64,000 nucleotides of DNA. Origin: Morganella morganii H1r. GTDB taxonomy: Bacteria; Pseudomonadota; Gammaproteobacteria; Enterobacterales; Enterobacteriaceae. The stretch lies in NCBI RefSeq assembly GCF_000633515.1, contig NZ_AYMP01000004.1, positions 186,001-250,000 on the forward strand, read 5' to 3'. Numbering within the stretch: the first letter of the stretch is position 1; each line of letters starts with the position of its first letter. A program made the translations under genes and the position numbers. Positions 11,271 through 18,784 of this stretch are shown one piece after another. The notes under the pieces are model-generated. The model was not told where the DNA came from. It made no database searches and worked only from the letters and a program-made list of their open reading frames with translations.

Positions 11271-12243
11271 GATCATCACCTCCGTCGTGAGTGTCATTTT
11301 TGCTGTTGCGGCGCACCAGCACAGTAAGCCCGGCCAGTACCGCCAGCGGCAGGATCATCCCTTTGTACAGGGTATGCTGGATGTTTTCGGAGCGGGCGCC
11401 GGTGGAGAGTTCAGCCAGTTCCGGCAGTTGCAGATTCTGATACGGCACGCCGGTCAGTACCATCACCTGCGTTCCGCCGCCCTCTTTTTCGCCGTACAGA
11501 TGCGGGTAATAGGAAGGCACGGGATGGTTGTAGTTGTCGCCGGTTTTCAGGGTCTGGCGCGGATAGGCGTATTCCTCTCCGGCTGTCAGCCCGAGGCGTT
11601 TTTTCGCTTCACTCATCAGATCTTCGCGGGAACCGAAGATGATAGCGCCGGTCGGGCAGACATCCACACAGCCGGGCAAACCACCTTTATTAAGCAGTTC
11701 AACGCCTTTCTGGTTGCACAGTTCGCATTTGCTGATCGCCCCGAACGGGTTATCGTAATCGTATTTCGGTATATCATACGGGCAGCCGACCATGCAGTAG
11801 CGGCAACCGGTGCAGATATCTTTGTCATAATGCACAATACCGGTGACCGGATGCTTTTTCAGCGCACCGACCGGGCAGACAGAGACACAGTTCGGATCAA
11901 CACAGTGCATACATTGTTTCTTGATGTAGGCATAACCGTCTTTTTCCTGATCTTTGTGTTCACCGCTGCCGCTCGTCCATACCTGGATAATGTTATTGGT
12001 GTACGGTGACAGCTTGTCATTGTTGGACCACGTCTGCGCCCCGTCCGGATTACGGCCGGGGAAATTGATATCCTGACATTTGGTCACACACGCCTGACAG
12101 CCGACACACAGGGTGGAGTCATACAGCATGCCCGATGCACCGGGGATCGGCGGGCGGTTCTCCGCCGCCGCATGGCTCACGGATGTATTACCTAACAGTA
12201 ATGCTCCGCCGGAAGCCGCTTTAATAAAGTCACGCCTGTTCAC
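11260..12243 (-). CDS. hybA: hydrogenase-2 iron-sulfur protein HybA
   Basis: 327-residue periplasmic ferredoxin-like electron carrier of hydrogenase-2. It has a Tat signal [12 protein letters not shown] at residues 2-13. Four 4Fe-4S cysteine clusters follow: [37 protein letters not shown] and CELCNQKG...CVDVCP. A C-terminal hydrophobic segment (about residues 292-310, [15 protein letters not shown]) anchors it to the inner membrane. It starts 2 bp after hybO. Confidence 0.96.
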   Translation of the reverse strand: MNRRDFIKAASGGALLLGNTSVSHAAAENRPPIPGASGMLYDSTLCVGCQACVTKCQDINFPGRNPDGAQTWSNNDKLSPYTNNIIQVWTSGSGEHKDQEKDGYAYIKKQCMHCVDPNCVSVCPVGALKKHPVTGIVHYDKDICTGCRYCMVGCPYDIPKYDYDNPFGAISKCELCNQKGVELLNKGGLPGCVDVCPTGAIIFGSREDLMSEAKKRLGLTAGEEYAYPRQTLKTGDNYNHPVPSYYPHLYGEKEGGGTQVMVLTGVPYQNLQLPELAELSTGARSENIQHTLYKGMILPLAVLAGLTVLVRRNSKNDTHDGGDDHES

Positions 12244-12245
12244 AG

Positions 12246-13379
12246 TTACTCTCCCCGCAGATCGCCGGACCGGTTTTTCTTCTGCTGGCGGCCCAGCTCA
12301 CGGACAGCCATCACACTGACACCGGCCACCAGACCAACCACACCGCCGAGCAGACCGATAGCACCACCCGATACCGAACCGCCCTCTTTCAGATCCACAT
12401 CCGGTTTTTCAGCGCGCGGTGTCTGGTTCTGTACCCCGGCCAGCTGATGAATACCTTTATGAAAGCCGATACCGGCCTCATTACAGCCGTAACACGGATG
12501 CCCGATAGCCACCGGCCACACACCGCCGACATCGCAGAACTGCAATGTGGAGCAGTTACCGTACGTTTCCGGCCCTTTGCAGCCGAGGTGATAGAGACAC
12601 CAGCCTTCGCGGTGACCGTGGTCGCCGAACGCTTTGGCAAAACGTCCGGCGTCAAAGTGAGCGCGGCGCTCGCAGTGTTCGTGGATCAGACGACCGTACG
12701 CAAACAGCGGTCGGTTTTTGTCATCCAGCCCCGGGGCTTTGCCGTAAGTGATGATGTGAGCAACCGTTGCCAGGAAGTTATGCGGGTTAGGCGGGCAGCC
12801 CGGAATATTAATCACGGTTTTGCCGGGCAGAACCGCTTCCAGTGATGCCGCGCCGGTCGGGTTATCACCGGCGGCAGCCACCCCGCCCCAGGCGGCACAG
12901 GAGCCGATGGCAATAATCGCGGCAGCACCCTCCGCCGCACGGCGGATATGATCGGCAATCGGCTCGCCGGCGATCATGCAGTAAATGCCGTTATCCTTCA
13001 GCGGTACAGAGCCGTCCACCACCAGCACATATTTGCTTTTGTATTTCTCAATCGCATTGTGTTTGTTGGCTTCCGCCTGATGACCGAATGCCGCTGAGAG
13101 TACCTCGTGGTACTCCAGCGAAATCATATCAAGGATGAGATTTTCGATGGTCGGGTGCGTCGCCCGGAGCAGGGACTCAGTGCAACCGGTACACTCCTGT
13201 GCAGATATCCAGATGACGGGGGGACAATCCTTACGGCTGACGGACGCCGCGATTTCGGCAGATGTATTTGCACTGAGACCCATGGTGGCCGCTAACGCCG
13301 CACAGAGTTTCAGAAAGCTTCGCCGGTTAATACCCTCAGAAGTGATATCCGAAGTAATAAAGGTATTATCTTCGATCAT
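12246..13379 (-). CDS. hybO: hydrogenase-2 small subunit
   Basis: 377-residue small subunit carrying three Fe-S clusters. The Tat signal [12 protein letters not shown] is at residues 18-29. Proximal-cluster cysteines are in [11 protein letters not shown], with further ligands in GCPPNPHNF and the C-terminal [10 protein letters not shown] region. The tail (about residues 335-362, [16 protein letters not shown]) is the C-terminal membrane anchor. It is the first gene of hybOABCDEF; the promoter must lie in the AT-rich region above 13379. Confidence 0.96.
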   Translation of the reverse strand: MIEDNTFITSDITSEGINRRSFLKLCAALAATMGLSANTSAEIAASVSRKDCPPVIWISAQECTGCTESLLRATHPTIENLILDMISLEYHEVLSAAFGHQAEANKHNAIEKYKSKYVLVVDGSVPLKDNGIYCMIAGEPIADHIRRAAEGAAAIIAIGSCAAWGGVAAAGDNPTGAASLEAVLPGKTVINIPGCPPNPHNFLATVAHIITYGKAPGLDDKNRPLFAYGRLIHEHCERRAHFDAGRFAKAFGDHGHREGWCLYHLGCKGPETYGNCSTLQFCDVGGVWPVAIGHPCYGCNEAGIGFHKGIHQLAGVQNQTPRAEKPDVDLKEGGSVSGGAIGLLGGVVGLVAGVSVMAVRELGRQQKKNRSGDLRGE

Positions 13380-13545
13380 TCTCTCTATTCCGTTGTGTTA
13401 ATTTAATATTAATATAATCCGCTTATTATTAAATTACTGAGACACGGAACATAATCAATAAACAAAAAAATAAAATCAGAAATATTATTTTACAGATAAT
13501 GAGAATTTTTTCTATTTTTAACATTTAATCTATTTATCGGTTTTA

Positions 13546-13559
13546 TTAATTTATATCAA
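13546..13559. promoter_or_regulatory. FNR-like site upstream of hybO
   Basis: TTAATTTATATCAA matches the FNR consensus TTGAT-N4-ATCAA with one mismatch. It lies 167 bp upstream of hybO, reasonable for an anaerobically induced hydrogenase. Prediction only. Confidence 0.4.
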
Positions 13560-13869
13560 TTTAAAATATAACGTACCGGCGTTCAGCAATGAGAATGGCG
13601 GAGTTTTTCACTACCGACAGGAAGAAAGACAGCATTTACCGGATGAATATCACCGGTTCATCAGACGCAATCCGGGGTGTTTTCAGAATTAACTGAGTCC
13701 GGCGAAATAATACATTTCGTACAACCGATGCTGTTTAAAATAAAAATGAAATACATTCTCATCCGGTATAATTTAATCGGTTAAGCACAAATAAATAACA
13801 AATTAAATAAATTACATCTGATTTATTTACCGGTGGATATCAATTAATACAATATGGCTTTTGGCTGTT

Positions 13870-13883
13870 TTGACTTAAATCAA
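13870..13883. promoter_or_regulatory. FNR-like site in autotransporter/hyb intergenic region
   Basis: TTGACTTAAATCAA matches TTGAT-N4-ATCAA with one mismatch. It is 425 bp upstream of the autotransporter ATG, so its target gene is uncertain. Confidence 0.35.
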
Positions 13884-14308
13884 TTAATATTGAATTTCTC
13901 ATTACTCTTACACTCTGCATTAAATTAGGAAAATCAGATATTAATACTACAAATAAGCGTAAATACAGAAAATATCACCATAAGAACACAATAAGATGTT
14001 TATTATTATAATGTTGTTATCTGTTTATACTTAGCTGATTATTTATATTCTGTTTATTATTCATTTTAATAGTGATCATCACCTGAAATAATCATTTCAC
14101 TTTCATACTTTCTGATCTTTTTTGTGCAAAAAATCAGCATTACAGACATTCTTAAATTTCCCTAAATTCCCTGCATTGACTGTTCTTAACTAAAATCCTA
14201 GGATCTTATTATTCTCTTTCCGCCCCCGAAAAAAAATATTTTCTTTTATTTATTAATTAAATAACACAGATTTTCACGTGTTTTTAAAAAACCACCACGG
14301 GCAAAAAA

Positions 14309-17041
14309 ATGAAAATCAATAAACTTTCCTTTCTGATACTTTCCGCAATGGGGATGTCGTACGCCTCTGCCGGTTATGCTGTGATACCTGAACCGATTCC
14401 TGAATTTTCCTTCAGTGATGAATCCAAACGTATTGATAGTATTAAAAATAGCGGCAGCTATAGCAATGCGGATGCTGATGTACTGGCGGATGTCAGTGCA
14501 GGCAAAGGATTTACGGTAAAAGGTTATAAATACCTGACCGGAATAGATATCAATTACTCTGCGGCAAAAAAACCGAATGTCAGATTTCAGGATGATACCC
14601 ACCTGATCGGCACGACCATCGGGCACTCGACGACCCACCTGGGCGATTCATTCAGAGCAACCCCTTTTGATAACAGCAGCGTTATCGGTATTACCCTGAA
14701 AGGGATTGATGCGGGCCATGTCGCTAACCTGCAAATGTATAACGGCACGACATCCTACAACACCACCGTGGATACCTTCGGTGTGATGGAGTTACGCACC
14801 GCATCTGACACCAAACAACGGGTATCGGCTTATAATACCCGTGTAAATAAAGACGGTAAGCTGACTGTCGGCTATAACGCCTATGCTGAAAATAATCTGA
14901 TTGACGGCGGTGAGCTGTACATTCCTGTCAGTAATCCGGATGCAGAAACCCGGAGTACCCTTATTCGGAATGGCGGTACCTATACACAGGATAGTGGTAC
15001 AGCCACCAATAACTATATTACCGGCGCAGGAAGCTATCACGCCGTGTCCGGGCTGGCACTGAACAACTATATCTATGACGGCGGCTATCAGTCGGTTTAT
15101 GTCAATGACCGTACCGGTGCCAAAAACACCACGATTTATACAGGCGGCACACAGCGGGTACGCTCCGGGACGGTTGAGGATACCGTGATATACGGTCAGC
15201 AGCTGGTGACAAACCATGACGGTGACTGGAAAGACGGCAGGTGGGTTGAGAACAGTGATCCTGAAGCAAAATGGGGTAATGATCCGACGGCTATTAATAC
15301 ACAGGTCATGGCAGGCGGTGTTCAGAATGTCGGACTGAACGGCAAAGCCTCCGATACCACTATTTATAGAGACGGCCTTCAGCTTGTCGGCAAATATGCG
15401 GAAGCGGCCACTACCCTGGTTGACGGCGGGATCCAGCATGTTCTGGCTTACGGCGGCACAGAAGGTACCACTATCCGCAACGGCGGACAAACCATCCTCG
15501 ATTACGGTGCTTACTCCTTCTATAACCTGGATGTGGAAGACGGCTCTCTGGTGATGGAAGGCGGGGATCAGCATCCGTGGCTCAGCAACTTCGGTAAAGG
15601 ATCGTATGCTCAGAATGTGAATCTGACCGGTGATAATGCGTATCTCTATATCCGCCATAACGGTGATACCGGTGAATCCGTTGTCACTGTCGATAACCTG
15701 GTGAACAATGGTGTCGCCGTCTTCGGTGAACCGGGCAGCAGCAATACCGGACGCAACAGTCAGCTCAACATCAAAGAACTCTCCGGTAACGGCCTGTTTG
15801 TGATGAATACCAGCCTCGCGGACGGCAGCGGGGATTTCCTCAGTGTCTCGGATAAAACAGACGGTAAGTTTGGTGTCCGTGTTATGGATTCCGGTAAGGC
15901 GCTGGTCAGTAACACCACCGACCCGGATCGCTATCATCTGATCCACGCCGCCGGCAGTCAGAACGATACGTTTACCATGACCAACAAGAGTGTGGATCTC
16001 GGAGCCTATAAATATTATCTGGTGCAGGATAAAAATTCAGCGGATGAATGGTATCTGTCACCCACCAAAGAAACTCCGCCGGTTGGCCCGGTTGACCCGG
16101 TTGACCCTGTGGATCCGGAACCTGAACGCCCGGATCTCTCTGAACCGGGTAAAACCGCAATGATGATTGCCAACGCCCTGCCGCAAATCTGGCGGAGCGA
16201 ACTGAGTACGCTGCGCGCCCGTCTCGGTGAGCTGCGCAATAACCCGCAGGTGAATCTCGGTGTCTGGTCGAAAGTCACCGGCGGACGCCACAATATCAGT
16301 AATAATGAAGTCGCCTACCGTCATGATATCAGCGGCATTGTCGCCGGTGGTGACAAAATGACGGAGCTGGAAAACGGCTATCTCTGGAGCGGCGTTGTTG
16401 CCGGGTATTCTCACTCCTCTCTGAAGATGGATAAAAACGACGGTACCATAAACAGTTACAGCCTCGGCGTTTACACCACCTGGCAGCATAAATCCGGTAT
16501 CTATGTGGACGGTGTGGTGAAAGCCAACCATTTCCGCAGTGATTATGATGCGCAGTTTAATGACGGCAAAACCTCTGCCAACAGTAACACCAACGGTATC
16601 GGCTTCTCTGTTGAAACCGGTAAGTACTTCGAAAAAGAGAATTACTTTATCGAACCGTATGCCATGGTTGCCGCCTTCCGCGGCCAGGGCGCGGATTACC
16701 GCTACAGTAATGAGATGAGTATCAAAGCCGATGCCGCCCGCTCGTTCAGCGGTGAGCTGGGTGCCACCTTCGGGAAAAACTTCGTGCTGGAAAACGGTAC
16801 ACAAATCAAACCGTATATCCGCGTGGCCGTGAACCATGAATTCCTGAAAAACGGTGATGTGGAACTGAATAAACAAGGGAAACGGACCAATGATATGTCC
16901 GGCACCACCGGGAAATACGGTATTGGTGTTGATGCAAAACTGAATGATAACTGGGCTGTCTACGGCGAATTCAACTACGCCAACGGCAGTAAACAGGAAA
17001 CGCCGTACAGCGGCTTCCTGGGTGTGAATTACCGGTTCTGA
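14309..17041 (+). CDS. AIDA-type autotransporter (type Va secretion)
   Basis: 910-residue outer-membrane autotransporter. Signal peptide about residues 1-24 (MKINKLSFLILSAMGMSYA...). The passenger (about 25-590) is a beta-helix of AIDA-like repeats of the form GGxQxV...GxaxxTxI, with glycines about every 18-20 residues (for example IYTGGTQRVRSGTVEDTVI, DGGIQHVLAYGGTEGTTI). A proline/aspartate linker (PVGPVDPVDPVDPEPERPD) precedes an autotransporter beta-barrel of about 270 residues ending in an aromatic YRF. Likely an adhesin or biofilm protein; no catalytic protease triad was seen. The ribosome-binding site is weak. It resembles the ShdA/MisL/AIDA-I group but I cannot name an ortholog. Confidence 0.88.
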   Translation: MKINKLSFLILSAMGMSYASAGYAVIPEPIPEFSFSDESKRIDSIKNSGSYSNADADVLADVSAGKGFTVKGYKYLTGIDINYSAAKKPNVRFQDDTHLIGTTIGHSTTHLGDSFRATPFDNSSVIGITLKGIDAGHVANLQMYNGTTSYNTTVDTFGVMELRTASDTKQRVSAYNTRVNKDGKLTVGYNAYAENNLIDGGELYIPVSNPDAETRSTLIRNGGTYTQDSGTATNNYITGAGSYHAVSGLALNNYIYDGGYQSVYVNDRTGAKNTTIYTGGTQRVRSGTVEDTVIYGQQLVTNHDGDWKDGRWVENSDPEAKWGNDPTAINTQVMAGGVQNVGLNGKASDTTIYRDGLQLVGKYAEAATTLVDGGIQHVLAYGGTEGTTIRNGGQTILDYGAYSFYNLDVEDGSLVMEGGDQHPWLSNFGKGSYAQNVNLTGDNAYLYIRHNGDTGESVVTVDNLVNNGVAVFGEPGSSNTGRNSQLNIKELSGNGLFVMNTSLADGSGDFLSVSDKTDGKFGVRVMDSGKALVSNTTDPDRYHLIHAAGSQNDTFTMTNKSVDLGAYKYYLVQDKNSADEWYLSPTKETPPVGPVDPVDPVDPEPERPDLSEPGKTAMMIANALPQIWRSELSTLRARLGELRNNPQVNLGVWSKVTGGRHNISNNEVAYRHDISGIVAGGDKMTELENGYLWSGVVAGYSHSSLKMDKNDGTINSYSLGVYTTWQHKSGIYVDGVVKANHFRSDYDAQFNDGKTSANSNTNGIGFSVETGKYFEKENYFIEPYAMVAAFRGQGADYRYSNEMSIKADAARSFSGELGATFGKNFVLENGTQIKPYIRVAVNHEFLKNGDVELNKQGKRTNDMSGTTGKYGIGVDAKLNDNWAVYGEFNYANGSKQETPYSGFLGVNYRF

Positions 17042-17056
17042 TTGTCCGTAAAGCAA

Positions 17057-17085
17057 AACGGCCTGCGTATGCAGGCCGTTTTTTT
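17057..17085. terminator. bidirectional terminator
   Basis: Perfect 10-bp stem AACGGCCTGC/GCAGGCCGTT with loop GTAT, followed by T5 on the + strand and TTTTGCTTT on the - strand. It serves the autotransporter (+) and the NSS transporter (-), which converge here. Confidence 0.9.
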
Positions 17086-17093
17086 ATCTGTTA

Positions 17094-18410
17094 TTAACTG
17101 ATCAGACCGTGTACCAGAATCACACCGATACAGACAGGTCCCACATAACGCCAGACCAGTAATAAACTCTGACGTTTCAGTCCGGTGATATTTTCCGGAA
17201 TCAGCGCATTCGCTTTACGCGACCAGCCGAAAATCAGGCAGACAGCAATACCGAACAGCGGCATCAGGATATTGGATGTCAGATAATCAAGAACATCAAA
17301 AATTGTTTTCCCGCCGAAGGTTACATCACTTAACGGCCCGAAAGATAATGACACAGGGATCCCCATCAGCATAATCGATGCCGTCACCACCAGGCCCGCT
17401 CTGCGGCGTGTCCACTGAAAACGCGTCTGAACATACGCCACAATGTGTTCCAGCAGTGAAATTGCGGATGTCAGTGCCGCCATCAGCAACAAGACAAAGA
17501 ACGTCACCGCCAGCACGGAGCCGCCCGGCAGATGAGCAAAATACACCGGCATGGTCATAAAGGTCAGACCCGGACCGGCATTCGCCTCCAGACCGGCCGC
17601 CGCTAATGCCGGGAAAATCATCAGTCCGGCCAGCACACACACCATGCAGGAGAGGATCACCACCCACATGCTGGAGTTGGCAATGCTTTTGTTATCAGAT
17701 AAATACGCGCTGTATGTAATGTGGATCCCCAGCCCGATAGAGAGTGAGAAGAACGCCAGACCCAGTGCATCCAGCACGCCTTTGCCGGTCAGTTTGCTGA
17801 AATCCGGATACAGGAACAGTTTCAGTCCGGCGGATGAGCCGGGTAAGCTTATCCCGACGATAATCAGCACGATCATAATAATAAACAGTAACGGCATCAT
17901 GACTTTCACGGATTTTTCCAGCCCGCGCTGCACCCCGGCCAGCACCACAAAGCAGGTCATACCGGCAAATACCAGGTGGGCGATCACCGGCCACCACGGG
18001 TTACTGATAAAGCGGGTGAAGATACCGCTCAGCTGGCTGCTGTCGGTAATGTTCAGCTCACCGGCGGCGGCCATCACGGTGTAACCGATAGTCCAGCCGC
18101 CGACCACGCTGTAGAAACTGTAAATACACCACGAGCTGAATACGCCGATCACCCCGATCCACGCCCAGTGGCGTCCCATCATTTTTTTGAAAGCGTTGAC
18201 GGCTTCGCTGCGGGTGCTGCTGCCGAGGATATTTTCGGCCAGTAATACCGCAAGACCGATAACAAAACTGAATAAGAGGAAAACAACCAGGAAGGCACCA
18301 CCGCCGTTATTGGCGGCAACATACGAAAATTTCCAGATAGCACCGATGCCGATGGCCGACCCGGCGGCGGCTAAAATATGACCAAAACGGGATGTCCATT
18401 CCTGACTCAT
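17094..18410 (-). CDS. sodium:neurotransmitter symporter (NSS, LeuT-type) family transporter
   Basis: 438-residue inner-membrane Na+-coupled amino-acid symporter. The N-terminal signature SRFGHILAAAGSAIGIGAIW plus KFSYVAANNGGGAF is the unwound TM1/TM2 segment of LeuT-fold NSS proteins (residues about 8-45), and 11-12 hydrophobic helices follow. The start MSQEW at 18410 is set by an AGGAGG ribosome-binding site 5 nt upstream. The ATG overlaps the stop of a 35-codon frame (ATGA). Bacterial NSS members carry hydrophobic or aromatic amino acids (LeuT, MhsT, TnaT). The decarboxylase upstream and the leucine-rich attenuator leader suggest it imports that enzyme's substrate, with leucine or another branched-chain amino acid the best guess. 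Confidence 0.9.
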   Translation of the reverse strand: MSQEWTSRFGHILAAAGSAIGIGAIWKFSYVAANNGGGAFLVVFLLFSFVIGLAVLLAENILGSSTRSEAVNAFKKMMGRHWAWIGVIGVFSSWCIYSFYSVVGGWTIGYTVMAAAGELNITDSSQLSGIFTRFISNPWWPVIAHLVFAGMTCFVVLAGVQRGLEKSVKVMMPLLFIIMIVLIIVGISLPGSSAGLKLFLYPDFSKLTGKGVLDALGLAFFSLSIGLGIHITYSAYLSDNKSIANSSMWVVILSCMVCVLAGLMIFPALAAAGLEANAGPGLTFMTMPVYFAHLPGGSVLAVTFFVLLLMAALTSAISLLEHIVAYVQTRFQWTRRRAGLVVTASIMLMGIPVSLSFGPLSDVTFGGKTIFDVLDYLTSNILMPLFGIAVCLIFGWSRKANALIPENITGLKRQSLLLVWRYVGPVCIGVILVHGLIS

Positions 18411-18514
18411 ACGGCCTCCTGCTGTGTCATCTGAGAGACAGAAGCGGCGGCAGAACAACAGACCGATCGTGAAGCTGCGCTGATAATAATCCTTGCGGTA
18501 AAACCTGACATCAT
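18407..18514 (-). CDS. 35-codon small ORF translationally coupled to the NSS transporter
   Basis: The frame runs from ATGATG at 18514 to a TGA overlapping the transporter ATG. Peptide begins MMSGFTARIIISAASRSVCC. It has a good ribosome-binding site (AGGGAGAG, 5 nt spacing), which sits in a hairpin formed by GGAACT/AGTTCC. The ATGA overlap is typical of translational coupling, so this may be a coupling or leader peptide. No family recognised. It could instead be non-coding leader sequence. Confidence 0.5.
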   Translation of the reverse strand: MMSGFTARIIISAASRSVCCSAAASVSQMTQQEAV

Positions 18515-18562
18515 AGGAACTCTCCCTAAAAAAAACAGTTCCACCAGCAGGTTTACACGCAC

Positions 18563-18587
18563 AAAAAAGCCACCTTGCTGGTGGCTT
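18563..18587 (-). terminator. intrinsic terminator of the leucine-codon attenuator
   Basis: Stem AAGCCACC/GGTGGCTT with loop AGCAA followed by a U6 run, lying between the Leu-rich leader peptide and the NSS transporter. Its 5' arm can alternatively pair with GGTGGCT at 18610-18616, which overlaps the leader stop codon, forming a 7-bp antiterminator. That makes it conditional rather than an ordinary end-of-gene terminator. Confidence 0.85.
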
Positions 18588-18615
18588 ATGAAGAAAAACA
18601 GATAAACGGAGCCAC

Positions 18616-18666
18616 CTAACTGAGTAGTAGGTTTAGGCTTAGCTGACGGTTCATCATGCAGTTCAT
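18616..18666 (-). CDS. leucine-rich attenuation leader peptide
   Basis: A 16-codon frame, MNCMMNRQLSLNLLLS, with five leucines in its last eight residues encoded CTA, CTA, CTA, CTA, CTC. CUA is a rare Leu codon in enterics and is the codon class used in leuL. A modest purine-rich site (AAGAGAAGAG) precedes it. The RNA segment over the Leu codons (18628-18639) can pair with TAGGTGGCT at 18610-18618, which can pair with the terminator 5' arm: a 1:2 / 2:3 / 3:4 scheme as in amino-acid biosynthetic attenuators. Ribosome stalling at Leu codons would favour read-through into the transporter. Confidence 0.75.
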   Translation of the reverse strand: MNCMMNRQLSLNLLLS

Positions 18667-18741
18667 CGGTTTGCTCTTCTCTTAAAATCGTTAATCTTGC
18701 TTCACAGACAGTGCCGTTATATGACACTGCCGTGATGCTCT

Positions 18742-18767
18742 TTTTCTGTTATACCATAAACAGAAAA
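18742..18767. promoter_or_regulatory. inverted repeat over a candidate extended -10 promoter
   Basis: Perfect 9-bp arms TTTTCTGTT/AACAGAAAA around an 8-bp centre. On the - strand the centre contains TGGTATAAC, an extended -10 (TGnTATAAT-like) at 18748-18756, about 80 nt upstream of the Leu leader. There is no good -35 box. It could be the leader promoter with an operator, or a weak hairpin ending the decarboxylase mRNA. Confidence 0.4.
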
Positions 18768-18784
18768 GAAAAAAACACCCTTTT

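Larger units (their letters stand above)
13380..14308. other. 929-bp AT-rich intergenic region between divergent hybO and autotransporter
   Basis: No protein of recognisable family is encoded here. The stretch must hold promoters for hybO (left) and the autotransporter (right). Two FNR-like sites are visible and listed separately. A higher-GC islet at 13571-13700 contains a 35-codon reading frame (13589-13696, MRMAEFFTTDRKK...) of unknown meaning, with no clear ribosome-binding site. The rest is very AT-rich, resembling H-NS-type silenced DNA. Confidence 0.6.

Noticed and set aside
14792..15946. Long antisense reading frame (384 codons) across the autotransporter gene
   Set aside because: Mirror of the repetitive glycine-rich coding strand; no ribosome-binding site and no recognisable domain.
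16081..16120. Tandem repeat in the autotransporter as a possible mobile or CRISPR-like repeat
   Set aside because: Short in-frame GPVDP-type linker repeat joining passenger and barrel.
16058..17056. Antisense frame of 332 codons over the autotransporter barrel
   Set aside because: Shadow of codon bias on the coding strand, no family resemblance.
18407..18727. 106-codon frame spanning the Leu leader and attenuator
   Set aside because: Only its last 35 codons have a ribosome-binding site and coupling; the rest crosses the terminator and leader peptide in another frame.
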